Positions 37,304-50,609 of a stretch of DNA of 64,000 bases are shown here, in pieces. The stretch covers positions 62,001 through 126,000 of the forward strand of contig NZ_QFZK01000008.1 of the NCBI RefSeq assembly GCF_003415675.1. The letters are read 5' to 3'. How positions within the stretch are numbered: the stretch's first letter is position 1; each line of letters opens with the position of its first letter. Under the pieces are notes generated by a model. It worked only from the letters and a program-made list of their open reading frames with translations, did no database searches and was not told the origin of the DNA. Both the position numbers and the translations under genes were made by a program. Source of the DNA: Rhodoferax lacus (GTDB lineage Bacteria; Pseudomonadota; Gammaproteobacteria; Burkholderiales; Burkholderiaceae_C).

Positions 37304-38794
37304 TCACAAAACCGTTTGGGCCACGGCGTGCTCCCAACGTGCCATCAGTTCCTCGGCCCGCACACGCGCCATGGTGGGAATAAAACGGCGCTCGGCGCGC
37401 CACAAATCGCTCAGCTCACTCGTGCTCTGGTACACGCCGGTGGCCAGGCCCGCCAGGTAGGCGGCACCCAGAGCCGTGGTCTCGGTCACGGCAGGGCGCA
37501 CCACCGGAATGCCCAGCAGGTCGGCCTGGAACTGCATCAGCAAATCATTGACGCAGGCACCGCCATCTACGCGCAGTTCGGACACCGTGGCCACACCGGC
37601 ACTGGCCGCGTCGCGGCCCATGGCCAGCAACAGGGCGGCACTCTGGTAGGCAATGCTTTCCAGCGAGGCGCGGGCAATGTGTGCCAGCGTGCTGCCGCGT
37701 GTCAGGCCGGTGATCGATCCGCGTGCTTCGGGTTTCCAGTAGGGCGCGCCCAGCCCGGTGAAGGCGGGCACCACCATCACACCGCCCGAGTCCGGCACGC
37801 TCTCGGCCAGGCCCTGCACCTGGGCGCTGCTCTGGATGGCCTGCAGTCCGTCGCGCAGCCACTGCACCACGGCGCCGCCCACGAACACGCTGCCTTCCAG
37901 CGCAAACTCGGGTTGGCTGGTGGCTTGTGCAGCGCTGGTGGTGATCAGGCCGTTGACAGAGGTCTGGAACACATTGCCGGTGTGCATCAGCATGAAGCAG
38001 CCGGTGCCATAGGTGTTCTTCGCCATGCCCGCCTTGAAGCAGGCCTGGCCGAACAGGGCGCTTTGCTGGTCCCCGGCCACACCGCCAATGGGGATGGCGT
38101 GGCCGAGCAGGGCGGGGCTGACTTCGCCAAACAGAAAGGCCGAGGGCTGCACCGCCGGCATCAGGTTGGCCGGGATGTCGAGTGCCGCCAGCAGATCGGT
38201 ATCCCACTGGTTGCTGTGCACATTGAAGAGCATGGTGCGCGCGGCGTTGCTGACATCGGTGGCATGCACCCGGCCCTCGGTGAGCTGCCAGATCAGCCAG
38301 GCATCCATGGTGCCAAAGGCCAGTTCACCGTTCTCGGCCTGGGCCCGCGCACCGGGCACGTTGTCCAGAATCCATTTGAGCTTGGTGCCTGAAAAATAGG
38401 CATCCACCAGCAGGCCGGTCTTGCTGCGGATGGTGTCTGCCAGGCCGCGCGCGCGCAGCTCTACGCAGGTGGGCTCGGCCCGGCGGTCCTGCCAGACGAT
38501 GGCGTTGTGGATGGGCTGTCCGGTCAGGCGGTTCCAGACCAGGGTGGTCTCGCGCTGGTTGGTAATGCCCACGGCCTTGACCTGTGCCGCCGTGATACCG
38601 GCCTGCGCCAGGGCCTCGCGCGCTGTGGCGAGTTGCAGGCGCCAGATCTCCAGCGCGTCATGTTCCACCCAGCCGGGCTGGGGATAGATCTGGGTCAGCT
38701 CCTTCTGCGCCATGGCTACGGTGTGGCCGCTGGGGTCAAACACAATGCTGCGGCAACTTGAGGTGCCTTGGTCCAGGGCGAGCAAATAGGTCAT
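37304..38794 (-). CDS. glpK: Glycerol kinase
   Basis: A 496-residue FGGY-family kinase that phosphorylates glycerol to sn-glycerol 3-phosphate. The N-terminal [16 protein letters not shown] is the phosphate-binding loop; [11 protein letters not shown] and [15 protein letters not shown] are typical GlpK motifs, as is the C-terminal [17 protein letters not shown]. It lies beside glpR and is part of the glycerol locus, which continues on the other strand. Confidence 0.96.
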   Translation of the reverse strand: MTYLLALDQGTSSCRSIVFDPSGHTVAMAQKELTQIYPQPGWVEHDALEIWRLQLATAREALAQAGITAAQVKAVGITNQRETTLVWNRLTGQPIHNAIVWQDRRAEPTCVELRARGLADTIRSKTGLLVDAYFSGTKLKWILDNVPGARAQAENGELAFGTMDAWLIWQLTEGRVHATDVSNAARTMLFNVHSNQWDTDLLAALDIPANLMPAVQPSAFLFGEVSPALLGHAIPIGGVAGDQQSALFGQACFKAGMAKNTYGTGCFMLMHTGNVFQTSVNGLITTSAAQATSQPEFALEGSVFVGGAVVQWLRDGLQAIQSSAQVQGLAESVPDSGGVMVVPAFTGLGAPYWKPEARGSITGLTRGSTLAHIARASLESIAYQSAALLLAMGRDAASAGVATVSELRVDGGACVNDLLMQFQADLLGIPVVRPAVTETTALGAAYLAGLATGVYQSTSELSDLWRAERRFIPTMARVRAEELMARWEHAVAQTVL

Positions 38795-38846
38795 GTTCAG
38801 GGGTGTTTAGATGAAGGGTTGTGCGGGCACGATGGCCTTGCAATGT

Positions 38847-39614
38847 TCAGGGCGCTGCAACCGTCAGCCGGACTTGCGCCTCGGCCAGCAGGGCGGGAAA
38901 TGGCTCGGGGGGCTGGGCATCGGTGAACAACCGGTCGATCTGCGACAAGCTGGCCACCTCAGCCATGGCCGGACGGTTGAACTTGCCGATGTCGGCTGCC
39001 AGCCAGACCTCGCGGGCATGGGAGATGATGGTTTGCGAGACCTTGACCTCGCGGTAGTCGTAGTCGCGCAGCGAGCCATCGGCCTCGATGCCGGAGATGC
39101 CTATCAGCGCAATGTCCACCTTGAACTGGCGAATGAAGTCCACTGCTGCCTCGCCAATGATGCCGTGGTCGCGCCCGCGCACCACGCCACCCACCACGAT
39201 GACTTCGCACTGCGGGTTGGTGCACAGGATGTTGGCCACATGCAGGTTGTTGGTGATGACGCGCAGGCCGCGGTGCTTGAGAAGGGCGCGGGCAATCGCT
39301 TCGGTGGTGGTGCCGATGTTCAGGATCAGGGAGCAATCGTTGGGCACGGCTTCCGCCACGCTGAGCGCGATGCGCGCTTTGCCGTCGGCATTGAGCGTTT
39401 GGCGCTGCTGGTGGGCGATGTTTTCCGTGGTGGAGCGTGGCAGCCGCACGCCACCGTGAAAGCGCGCCAGCATGCCTTCGTCGGCCAGACGCTGCACGTC
39501 GCGCCGTACGGTCTGCAAGGTGACACCCAGGGTGTCAGCGAGCTGCTCCACGGTGACGGAGCCTTGGGCCTGCACAACGGAAAGCAGGGTGAGTTGTCTG
39601 GGGTTGGGGCTCAT
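38847..39614 (-). CDS. glpR: DeoR-family regulator, probable glycerol repressor GlpR
   Basis: A 255-residue regulator with a DeoR helix-turn-helix (QGSVTVEQLADTLGVTLQTV, about residues 16-35, then RRDVQRLADEG) and the C-terminal sugar-phosphate domain (LNIGTTTEAIARALL, VVGGVVRGRDHGIIG). GlpR proteins of this type respond to glycerol 3-phosphate. The start at 39614 is preferred; an upstream ATG would add 11 residues. It is divergent from glpS and shares an intergenic region packed with CGAA boxes, and glpK follows it on the same strand. Confidence 0.9.
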   Translation of the reverse strand: MSPNPRQLTLLSVVQAQGSVTVEQLADTLGVTLQTVRRDVQRLADEGMLARFHGGVRLPRSTTENIAHQQRQTLNADGKARIALSVAEAVPNDCSLILNIGTTTEAIARALLKHRGLRVITNNLHVANILCTNPQCEVIVVGGVVRGRDHGIIGEAAVDFIRQFKVDIALIGISGIEADGSLRDYDYREVKVSQTIISHAREVWLAADIGKFNRPAMAEVASLSQIDRLFTDAQPPEPFPALLAEAQVRLTVAAP

Positions 39615-39654
39615 GGTGTATTTGTACCCCGAATGCATGAGGCCCATGGATGGT

Positions 39655-39745
39655 AAAACGAATCAAAAGGAATGCATTCAGGGTAAGTACCAAGTAAAAA
39701 CGAATCAAAACGAACAATAATTATCGAATTCGAAAATACATTCGA
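39655..39745. promoter_or_regulatory. Probable GlpR operator array in the glpR|glpS divergent promoter region
   Basis: The decamer CGAATCAAAA occurs at 39659-39668 and again at 39701-39710, 42 bp apart (four helical turns), each followed by GGAA or CGAA. A palindrome TCGAATTCGA sits at 39724-39733 and another TTCG follows at 39741. DeoR repressors often use several spaced CGAA-type boxes to loop DNA, so this is a plausible multi-site operator. Confidence 0.6.
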
Positions 39746-39775
39746 CCCAAAAATCTGAAAAGAAAAGGCAGTGTG

Positions 39776-40855
39776 ATGCAGTTGACTCTTGAAGGCATCA
39801 GCAAAAAAGTCGGGCCGCAAACCTGGCTGTACGACATGGACCTGGCCCCGCGCAGCGGTGCGGTCACCGTGTTGCTGGGTGCCACACAGGCCGGCAAGAC
39901 CAGCCTGATGCGTGTGATGGCGGGGCTGGATGCACCTACCGCCGGGCGGGTGCTGGTGGATGGGCAAAACGTGGTGGGCGTGCCGGTGCGCGAGCGAAAT
40001 GTCTCCATGGTCTACCAGCAGTTCATCAATTACCCCTCGCTCAAGGTGCGCGACAACATTGCCTCACCGCTCAAGCTGCGCGGCGACAAAAACGTGGAGC
40101 AGCGCGTGCTTGAACTGGCCCAGAAGCTGCACATCGACATGTTCCTGGACCGCTTTCCTGCCGAGCTCTCGGGTGGCCAACAGCAGCGCGTGGCACTGGC
40201 CCGCGCCATGGCCAAGGGCGCGCCCCTGATGCTGCTGGACGAGCCGCTGGTGAATCTGGACTACAAGCTGCGCGAAGAACTGCGCGACGAGCTCACCGCC
40301 CTGTTTGCCGCCGGTGACTCCACCGTGATCTACGCCACCACCGAGCCGGGTGAGGCCCTGCTGCTGGGTGGCTACACGGCCGTGCTGGATGCCGGTGAAC
40401 TGCTGCAATACGGCCCCACCTCCGAAGTGTTTCATGCCCCGGCTTCTATTCGGGTGGCCCGCGCCTTCAGCGACCCACCCATGAACCTGTTGGGCGCCAA
40501 TGCAGCCGCAGGTGGCGTGCAACTCAACAAGGGCCCCTTGCTGCCTTTGGACTTGCCAAGCACCCATGCCGCAAGTGGCACGCTGACGATGGGCATGCGC
40601 GCCAGCGCGCTGCACGTCAAAGAGCAGCCTGGCGACGTAGCCCTGGCTGGCAAGGTGGAGTTGGCCGAGATATCCGGCACCGACACCTTTGTGCACTTCG
40701 AGACGGCACTGGGTGAACTGGTGGCCCAGCTTACCGGCGTGCACCACTTTGGCCTGGGGCAACCGGTCACCTTCTACTTCAACCCGGCTGCGGTCTATGT
40801 GTTTGATGCACAGGGCATGCTGCTGCTGGCTCCCGTGCGTCGCAAAGGAAACTGA
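39776..40855 (+). CDS. glpS: Glycerol ABC importer ATPase GlpS
   Basis: A 359-residue MalK/UgpC-type ATPase with a C-terminal TOBE/OB region. Walker A GATQAGKT (35-42), signature LSGGQ (131-135) and Walker B LMLLDE (151-156) are intact, but the H-loop position reads YATTEPGEA, with Thr189 where histidine is expected. The gene order glpS-T-P-Q-U-V matches the rhizobial glycerol transporter. A GTG three bases upstream is an alternative start. It begins the operon next to the CGAA box array. Confidence 0.88.
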   Translation: MQLTLEGISKKVGPQTWLYDMDLAPRSGAVTVLLGATQAGKTSLMRVMAGLDAPTAGRVLVDGQNVVGVPVRERNVSMVYQQFINYPSLKVRDNIASPLKLRGDKNVEQRVLELAQKLHIDMFLDRFPAELSGGQQQRVALARAMAKGAPLMLLDEPLVNLDYKLREELRDELTALFAAGDSTVIYATTEPGEALLLGGYTAVLDAGELLQYGPTSEVFHAPASIRVARAFSDPPMNLLGANAAAGGVQLNKGPLLPLDLPSTHAASGTLTMGMRASALHVKEQPGDVALAGKVELAEISGTDTFVHFETALGELVAQLTGVHHFGLGQPVTFYFNPAAVYVFDAQGMLLLAPVRRKGN

Positions 40856-40856
40856 C

Positions 40857-42815
<1,959 letters not shown>

Positions 42816-42823
<8 letters not shown>

Positions 42824-43628
42824 GCCGAAATTCCAGAAGCGCTCGCTGTTCATGCTGGCGTACATCGTGTTCGCCCTCTTGCCCATCTACTGGATGGTCA
42901 ACATGTCGTTCAAGACCAATAACGAAATCCTGGCGGGCTTCACCCTGTTCCCGGACCACTTCACCTGGGACAACTACAAGACCATCCTGACCGATCCGGC
43001 CTGGTACTCGGGCTATATCAACAGCCTGATCTATGTGGGCATCAACACGGTCATCTCCTTGATCGTGGCCTTGCCCGCGGCCTATGCCTTCTCGCGCTAC
43101 AGCTTCCTGGGCGACAAGCATGTGTTCTTCTGGCTGCTGACCAACCGCATGACGCCACCGGCCGTTTTTTTGCTGCCCTTCTTCCAGCTCTACACCTCGG
43201 TCGGGTTGATGGATACGCACATTGCGGTGGCCCTGGTGCATCTGCTGTTCAACGTGCCGCTGGCGGTGTGGATTCTGGAGGGCTTCATGAGCGGCATCCC
43301 GCGCGAAATTGACGAGACCGCTTACATCGACGGCTACTCCTTCCCGCGTTTTTTTATCCGCATCTACATTCCGCTGATCAAGGCCGGGGTGGGGGTGGCT
43401 GCCTTCTTCTGCTTCATGTTCAGCTGGGTGGAGTTGTTGCTGGCGCGCACGCTCACCAGCGTCAACGCCAAGCCGATTGCCGCCACCATGACCCGCACCG
43501 TGTCCGCTTCGGGCATGGACTGGGCCACGCTGGCTGCGGCCGGTGTGCTGACCATCGTGCCGGGTGCCATCGTCATCTGGTTTGTCCGTAATTACATCGC
43601 GAAGGGATTCGCGATGGGCCGTGTTTGA
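42816..43628 (+). CDS. glpQ: Glycerol ABC importer permease GlpQ
   Basis: A 270-residue MalG/UgpE-type permease. The opening RSLFMLAYIVFALLPIYWMV, the extracytoplasmic FTWDNYKTIL, and the EAA loop IPREIDETAYIDGYSFPRFF are typical. Its start overlaps the end of glpP by eight bases, with GGAGG ahead of ATG. The name follows the rhizobial system, not the GlpQ phosphodiesterase. Confidence 0.88.
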
Positions 43629-43640
43629 GAGGAACGCACG

Positions 43641-43949
43641 ATGTTTGAATGGATGGCCTGGACCACGCCGGTGGCCGTATTTTTTAGCTGCATTGCCTTG
43701 ATGCTGGTGGGTATGACGGTGTGGGAGATCAAATCCCCTACCACTCTGCGCAAGGGCTTCCTGCCCATGGAGACCACGCGCGGTGACCGCCTGTTTATCG
43801 GGCTGCTGAGTGCGGCCTATGTAAACCTGGCCTTTGTCGGTATCAGCGGGCGGCTGACCGAGTGGCTGAGCCTGGAGGCCGAGCCCTCCATCTGGATCAG
43901 CTTTGTGCTGTCCATGGCCTTGCTGGGCCTGGTGATGCGCAAGGGTTGA
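43641..43949 (+). CDS. glpU: DUF2160 membrane protein GlpU of the glycerol transporter operon
   Basis: A 102-residue protein with three hydrophobic segments (about residues 10-30, 52-70 and 82-98) and the motifs FEWMAWTTPVAVFF and TTRGDRLFIGLLSAAYVNLA. The DUF2160 family appears in the same position of rhizobial glp operons as glpU. Function is unknown; it may help the importer. It is 12 bp after glpQ. Confidence 0.85.
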   Translation: MFEWMAWTTPVAVFFSCIALMLVGMTVWEIKSPTTLRKGFLPMETTRGDRLFIGLLSAAYVNLAFVGISGRLTEWLSLEAEPSIWISFVLSMALLGLVMRKG

Positions 43950-44032
43950 AGTTTTCCTAAGCAGCGGCTCTTATCCCCCTGGAGCTGCTGCAGTTGACAC
44001 ACAGGGGTTTTCACAAAACGAGGAGATTGACA

Positions 44033-45763
<1,731 letters not shown>

Positions 45764-45790
45764 TTGCGTCAGCGTTAGCTGACCAGGGGT

Positions 45791-45820
45791 GCGGCGGTGG
45801 CGCATGTGCGCCGCCGCCGC
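45791..45820 (+). promoter_or_regulatory. Strong intra-operon hairpin between glpV and glpD
   Basis: GCGGCGGTGGCGCA pairs with TGCGCCGCCGCCGC (14 bp including one wobble) with a minimal TG/CATG loop and no T tract following. Hairpins just after binding-protein genes in ABC operons often protect the upstream message from 3' degradation and lower downstream expression. A partial terminator is the alternative. Confidence 0.65.
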
Positions 45821-45882
45821 CCTGTGCGGGGCCTTGGACAGGTTCCGCCCATTCTTTTGAACTACTGAAATGCGAATTCGAT

Positions 45883-47490
45883 ATGGCCAACACCGAGCAA
45901 GCTCTGCGAACAACGCGTAAGGACCTGCTGACGCGCTTGGCCGAGGAGCGGGTCTACGACCTTGCCATCGTCGGCGGTGGTGCCACCGGTTTGGGCGTGG
46001 CGCTGGACGCCGCAGCACGGGGCTTGAGCGTGGTGCTGCTGGAGTCCCATGATTTTGCCAAAGGAACTTCGTCGCGTGCTACCAAGCTGGTGCATGGCGG
46101 TGTGCGCTACCTGGCACAAGGAAATATTTCGTTGGTGCGTGAAGCTCTGCACGAGCGCACCACCCTGTTGCATAACGCCCCCCACCTGGCGCAACCGCTG
46201 GCCTTTGTGGTGCCAGCCTACCAATGGTGGGAAGCGCCGTTCTACGGCATCGGCTTGACCCTGTATGACCTGTTGGCCGGCAAGGCCGGTCTGGGCAAGA
46301 CGCGGTTTTTGGGGCCGCAGGCCACATCCACGGCACTGCCCACTGTGCGCACGCAAGGCCTCAAGGGTGGCGTGCAGTACTGGGACGGCCAATTCAACGA
46401 CGCCCGCCTGGCCTTGGCCCTGGCGCGCAGCGCAGCAATCCGCGGTGCGCTGCTGGTCAACTACTGCGCGGTGACCGGTCTTCTCTATGAAGGCGGAAAA
46501 GTCAGCGGCCTGCAGGCCCAGGACACCCTCACCGGGCACAGCTACCCGGTGCGGGCCCGCTGCGTCGTCAATGCCGCCGGCGTCTGGGTGGATTCTTTAC
46601 GCGAAATGGATGGCGAGGCCCACAGCGCCAGCGGCGGGCGCACCATCAAACCCATGGTGGCGCCCAGCCAGGGCGTACACATTGTGGTGGACCGCAGCTT
46701 TCTGGAGTCTGATACGGCCCTGATGGTGCCCAAGACCTCGGACGGCCGGGTGCTGTTTGCCGTGCCCTGGTTGGGCAAGGTCATCCTGGGCACGACCGAC
46801 ACCCCGCGCAACGACCTGGCGCGCGAGCCACAGCCCTTTGCCGAGGAAGTGGCGTTCATATTGAAGGAGTCGGCGCGCTATCTCACCCGGGCACCGACCC
46901 GCGCCGATGTGAAGAGCATCTGGGTGGGTCTGCGCCCCTTGGTGAAGCCACAGGACGACGATGGTGAAAGCACCAAAGCCCTGAGCCGCGAACACACGGT
47001 CATCGTCAGCCGCAGCGGGCTGGTGACGGTCACAGGCGGCAAATGGACTACCTACCGCGCCATGGCCGAAGACGTGCTGCAGCAATGTGCCGACAAGGGG
47101 CTGGTGGAGCGCCGACCTGCCGGGCAGACCAACGACTTGTTGCTGGTGGGGGCCGATGCGGTGGCGGGCGTGGCACCGGTTTCGGTCAGCCAAACGGAAG
47201 GTGCGCATTCCTATGGCAGCGAGAAATCCCTGCTGGAAGCATTGCCCGGGGCCGCTGTCTGGCTGACCCCGGGTTTGAGCGAGGCGATGGTGCGCTTCGC
47301 AGCGCGTTATGAATACGCTGTCACCGTGGAAGACATGCTGGCGCGCCGCTCCCGCTTGTTGTTCCTGGATGCCCGTCTGGCCGCAGAGTTGGCCCCGCGG
47401 GTGGCCGGCATCTTGCAGGAAGAGACTGGCCTGGACCCTCAGATGGCCGCATTTGCCCAGCTAGCAGCCCAGTATCTGCAAATTCCCTGA
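45883..47490 (+). CDS. glpD: Aerobic glycerol-3-phosphate dehydrogenase
   Basis: A 535-residue FAD enzyme at the inner membrane that oxidises glycerol 3-phosphate to dihydroxyacetone phosphate and feeds electrons to quinone. The dinucleotide motif DLAIVGGGATGLGVALDAAA lies at about residues 26-45, with KGTSSRATKLVHGGVRYLAQ (substrate loop) and the C-terminal VTVTGGKWTTYR. The start at 45883 gives MANTEQAL; a far longer reading frame from 45739 crosses the hairpin and is rejected. It completes the glycerol pathway with glpK. Confidence 0.95.
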   Translation: MANTEQALRTTRKDLLTRLAEERVYDLAIVGGGATGLGVALDAAARGLSVVLLESHDFAKGTSSRATKLVHGGVRYLAQGNISLVREALHERTTLLHNAPHLAQPLAFVVPAYQWWEAPFYGIGLTLYDLLAGKAGLGKTRFLGPQATSTALPTVRTQGLKGGVQYWDGQFNDARLALALARSAAIRGALLVNYCAVTGLLYEGGKVSGLQAQDTLTGHSYPVRARCVVNAAGVWVDSLREMDGEAHSASGGRTIKPMVAPSQGVHIVVDRSFLESDTALMVPKTSDGRVLFAVPWLGKVILGTTDTPRNDLAREPQPFAEEVAFILKESARYLTRAPTRADVKSIWVGLRPLVKPQDDDGESTKALSREHTVIVSRSGLVTVTGGKWTTYRAMAEDVLQQCADKGLVERRPAGQTNDLLLVGADAVAGVAPVSVSQTEGAHSYGSEKSLLEALPGAAVWLTPGLSEAMVRFAARYEYAVTVEDMLARRSRLLFLDARLAAELAPRVAGILQEETGLDPQMAAFAQLAAQYLQIP

Positions 47491-47498
47491 AAAGAATG

Positions 47499-47527
47499 TT
47501 GACCGGCCCTGTAATGCGGGGCATAAT
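47499..47527 (+). promoter_or_regulatory. Near-consensus sigma-70 promoter of the spc ribosomal operon
   Basis: TTGACC (47499-47504) and CATAAT (47522-47527) are separated by exactly 17 bp. It begins 9 bp after the glpD stop and gives a leader of about 157 nt before rplN. This explains how the spc genes are expressed without the S10 genes upstream. Confidence 0.8.
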
Positions 47528-47691
47528 AGTGGGCTTCGCTTGAAAAAGTATGAAGTTTCTGCCCAAATGGAAGTCGCTCGAGTGGTTTGAGCGGTGGACA
47601 GCGGGCCCAAGACTGACTTGATGTGTTGGTCTGCCACCCTACAGAGGTAGGTGCAGATTGGTGCAGCAGGTGCAAGTTGGGAATAATTGAA

Positions 47692-48060
47692 ATGATCCAA
47701 ACTGAATCTCGACTGGAAGTCGCCGACAACACTGGCGCTAAGTCCGTTCTCTGCATCAAGGTGCTGGGCGGTTCTAAGCGTCGTTACGCCAGTGTTGGCG
47801 ACATCATCAAAGTTAGCATCAAAGAAGCTGCTCCGCGCGGCCGCGTCAAAAAAGGCGAGGTCTATAGCGCTGTTGTGGTTCGCACCGCCAAGGGCATCCG
47901 CCGCAGCGATGGTTCTTTGGTGAAATTCGACGGCAACGCAGCAGTGTTGCTCAACGCCAAGTTGGAGCCTATCGGCACCCGCATCTTTGGACCCGTGACG
48001 CGTGAACTGCGTACCGAGAAGTTCATGAAGATCGTGTCCCTGGCTCCTGAAGTTTTGTAA
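47692..48060 (+). CDS. rplN: 50S ribosomal protein L14 (uL14)
   Basis: A 122-residue L14, exact family length, opening [20 protein letters not shown]. It binds 23S rRNA and contacts L19 at the subunit interface. It is the first gene of the spc group here; rplP, rpmC and rpsQ, which normally precede it, are absent and replaced by glpD. The leader of about 160 nt is long enough for a regulatory structure, but no known one is recognised. Confidence 0.97.
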   Translation: MIQTESRLEVADNTGAKSVLCIKVLGGSKRRYASVGDIIKVSIKEAAPRGRVKKGEVYSAVVVRTAKGIRRSDGSLVKFDGNAAVLLNAKLEPIGTRIFGPVTRELRTEKFMKIVSLAPEVL

Positions 48061-48069
48061 GGACACGCC

Positions 48070-48390
48070 ATGAACAAGATTCGCAAGGGCGACGAAGTCA
48101 TCGTTATCGCAGGACGCGATAAGGGCAAGCGCGGCAAGATCGCGCTGCGCAAGGATGACTCGCACGTAGTCGTAGAGGGCATCAACCTGGTGAAGAAACA
48201 CACCAAGCCCAACCCTCTCAAGGGCGCCACCGGCGGCATCGTCGAAAAGACCATGCCTATTCACCAGTCCAACGTAGCGATTTTCAACGCTGCCACGGGC
48301 AAGGCTGACCGTGTTGGTATCAAGTTGCTTGCTGACGGCAAACGCGTTCGCGTTTTCAAGTCCAGCGGCGAAGAAATCAAGGCAGCATAA
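48070..48390 (+). CDS. rplX: 50S ribosomal protein L24 (uL24)
   Basis: A 106-residue assembly-initiator protein with the KOW motif opening [19 protein letters not shown] and the KHTKPNP segment. It follows rplN by 9 bp. Standard length and position. Confidence 0.97.
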   Translation: MNKIRKGDEVIVIAGRDKGKRGKIALRKDDSHVVVEGINLVKKHTKPNPLKGATGGIVEKTMPIHQSNVAIFNAATGKADRVGIKLLADGKRVRVFKSSGEEIKAA

Positions 48391-48392
48391 GC

Positions 48393-48932
48393 ATGGCACG
48401 TCTTCAAGAAATCTACCGCGACAAAGTGGCGCCTGAACTGATGACCAAGTTTGGTTACAAGTCGGCCATGCAAGTGCCCCGTTTCACCAAGATCACCCTG
48501 AACATGGGTGTGAGCGAAGCGGTTGCCGACAAGAAGGTCATGGACAACGCTGTCTCCGACCTGACCAAGATTGCAGGCCAGAAGCCTGTGGTGACCAAGT
48601 CCAAAAAGGCTATCGCCGGATTCAAGATCCGCGAAGGCCAGGCCATTGGTTGCATGGTGACCCTGCGCGGCGTGCAGATGTTTGAGTTCCTGGACCGTTT
48701 CGTCACCGTGGCTCTGCCCCGCGTGCGTGACTTCCGTGGTATCTCCGGTCGCGCCTTTGATGGCCGCGGCAACTACAACATCGGCGTCAAAGAGCAGATC
48801 ATTTTCCCTGAAATTGAATACGACAAGGTCGATGCCTTGCGCGGTCTCAATATCAGCATCACCACGACGGCCAAGACTGACGAAGAGTGCAAGGCACTGC
48901 TCGCGGCATTCCGTTTCCCCTTCAAGAACTGA
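48393..48932 (+). CDS. rplE: 50S ribosomal protein L5 (uL5)
   Basis: A 179-residue 5S rRNA-binding protein ([55 protein letters not shown]). It begins 2 bp after rplX, so they are coupled. In E. coli the S8 autoregulatory site lies around the start of this gene; I did not identify it here. Confidence 0.97.
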   Translation: MARLQEIYRDKVAPELMTKFGYKSAMQVPRFTKITLNMGVSEAVADKKVMDNAVSDLTKIAGQKPVVTKSKKAIAGFKIREGQAIGCMVTLRGVQMFEFLDRFVTVALPRVRDFRGISGRAFDGRGNYNIGVKEQIIFPEIEYDKVDALRGLNISITTTAKTDEECKALLAAFRFPFKN

Positions 48933-48940
48933 GGCGACCT

Positions 48941-49246
48941 GTGGCAAAAATGGCATTAATCGAGCGCGAGCTCAAACGTGACAAGCTGGCTGCAAAGTAC
49001 GCAAAGAAATATGCGGAACTGAAGGCCATCTCTACCGACGCTAAGCGTACCGATGACGAGCGCGCTGCTGCCCGTCTGGGTCTGCAAAAGCTGCCCCGCA
49101 ACGCGAACCCCACGCGTCAGCGCAACCGTTGTTCCATCACCGGTCGCCCCCGTGGCACGTTCCAGCACTTCGGTCTGGCACGCGCAAAGATTCGTGAAAT
49201 GGCCTTTGCTGGTGAAATCCCCGGCATCGTCAAGGCCAGCTGGTAA
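48941..49246 (+). CDS. rpsN: 30S ribosomal protein S14 (uS14), zinc-free form
   Basis: A 101-residue S14. The GTG at 48941 gives [10 protein letters not shown] after the start; the internal ATG at 48950 would clip three residues. Only one cysteine is present ([12 protein letters not shown]) so this is the long, zinc-independent form usual in Proteobacteria. Confidence 0.96.
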   Translation: MAKMALIERELKRDKLAAKYAKKYAELKAISTDAKRTDDERAAARLGLQKLPRNANPTRQRNRCSITGRPRGTFQHFGLARAKIREMAFAGEIPGIVKASW

Positions 49247-49263
49247 GCGACAGGAGAACCAAT

Positions 49264-49659
49264 ATGAGCATGAGTGATCCCATCGCCGACTTGTTGACAC
49301 GTATTCGCAATGCGCAAATGGTGGCAAAGACTTCGGTCTCCATCCCCTCTTCCAAAGTGAAGATTGCCATTGCAGCCGTGCTGCAAGAAGAAGGTTATAT
49401 CGACGGTTACAAGGTTGTTGCTGAAGGCGGCAAATCTGAACTCGTTATCGCCCTGAAATATTACGCCGGTCGCCCTGTGATCGAACGTATTGAGCGTGTG
49501 AGCCGTCCCGGCCTGCGCGTTTACCGTGGCAGCGATGCCATCCCCCAGGTCCAGAACGGACTCGGTGTGGCCATCGTTACAACGCCCAAGGGCGTGATGA
49601 CTGATCGCAAAGCGCGCGCTACCGGTGTCGGTGGCGAAGTGCTCTGCTACGTCGCTTAA
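49264..49659 (+). CDS. rpsH: 30S ribosomal protein S8 (uS8)
   Basis: A 131-residue protein that binds helix 21 of 16S rRNA and, in E. coli, represses the spc operon. Motifs: [16 protein letters not shown] at the start and [20 protein letters not shown] at the end. Standard length, with AGGAG ahead of the start. Confidence 0.97.
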   Translation: MSMSDPIADLLTRIRNAQMVAKTSVSIPSSKVKIAIAAVLQEEGYIDGYKVVAEGGKSELVIALKYYAGRPVIERIERVSRPGLRVYRGSDAIPQVQNGLGVAIVTTPKGVMTDRKARATGVGGEVLCYVA

Positions 49660-49681
49660 GCCACATAGAGGAGTATTCAAA

Positions 49682-50215
49682 ATGTCCCGTGTAGGCAAAC
49701 TTCCAGTCATGATCCCCGCCGGTGTGGATGTGTCTTTCAATGCAGGTCTGGTCAGTGTCAAAGGCACTGGCGGCGCCCTGCAGCTGACACTCAACAGCCT
49801 GGTGACCATGGCTAACGACGCAGGCAAACTCAACTTTGCTCCTGCCAACGACTCCCGTGAAGCAGATGCCATGACCGGCACCATGCGTCAACTGGTCAAC
49901 AACATGGTGGTCGGCGTGACCAAGGGCTTCGAGAAGAAGCTCAACCTGATCGGCGTGGGCTATAAGGCCTCTGCCGCAGGTACCAAGTTGAACCTGGTGG
50001 TGGGTTACTCCCATCCGGTGAACATCGATATGCCTGCTGGCATAACGGTGGCTACCCCCACCCCCACAGAAATCCTGATCAAGGGCGCTGACCGTCAGCG
50101 CGTTGGCCAGATTGCTGCTGAGATCCGTGCTGTTCGTCCTCCAGAGCCTTACAAGGGCAAGGGTATCCGTTACTCGGACGAAAAGATCACGATCAAAGAA
50201 ACCAAGAAGAAATAA
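49682..50215 (+). CDS. rplF: 50S ribosomal protein L6 (uL6)
   Basis: A 177-residue L6 with the opening [17 protein letters not shown] and the C-terminal [20 protein letters not shown]. It lies at the factor-binding region of the ribosome. The start at 49682 follows GAGGAG; an upstream in-frame start at 49625 would overlap rpsH. Confidence 0.97.
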   Translation: MSRVGKLPVMIPAGVDVSFNAGLVSVKGTGGALQLTLNSLVTMANDAGKLNFAPANDSREADAMTGTMRQLVNNMVVGVTKGFEKKLNLIGVGYKASAAGTKLNLVVGYSHPVNIDMPAGITVATPTPTEILIKGADRQRVGQIAAEIRAVRPPEPYKGKGIRYSDEKITIKETKKK

Positions 50216-50226
50216 GGAGCTGCACC

Positions 50227-50592
50227 ATGTTGACCAAAAAAGAGCAGCGTCTTCGCCGGGCCCGTCAGACGCGTATCCGCATCGCCACACAAGGCGTTGC
50301 CCGTCTGACCGTGAACCGCACCAATTTGCACATCTACGCATCCGTCATCTCTGGCGACGGCGGCAAGGTGATTGCAACGGCCTCTACAGCCGAAGCCGAA
50401 GTGCGTACCGCACTGGGTGCAGCTGGCAAGGGCGGCAATGTTGCCGCAGCAGAATTGATCGGCAAGCGCGTGGCTGAAAAGGCCAAGGCTGCTGGCGTCG
50501 AAAAAGTGGCATTTGACCGCGCAGGTTTTGCGTACCACGGCCGAGTCAAAGCGTTGGCTGATGCCGCACGCGCGGCTGGCTTGCAGTTCTAA
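50227..50592 (+). CDS. rplR: 50S ribosomal protein L18 (uL18)
   Basis: A 121-residue 5S rRNA-binding protein, opening [19 protein letters not shown] and ending in the conserved [20 protein letters not shown]. It begins 11 bp after rplF. Confidence 0.97.
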   Translation: MLTKKEQRLRRARQTRIRIATQGVARLTVNRTNLHIYASVISGDGGKVIATASTAEAEVRTALGAAGKGGNVAAAELIGKRVAEKAKAAGVEKVAFDRAGFAYHGRVKALADAARAAGLQF

Positions 50593-50609
50593 GCAGATCG
50601 GAAATCAGT

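Noticed and set aside
47550-47621. 23-codon Trp-containing frame in the rplN leader
   Set aside because: No ribosome binding site and no obvious match to any leader peptide; leader position alone is not enough.
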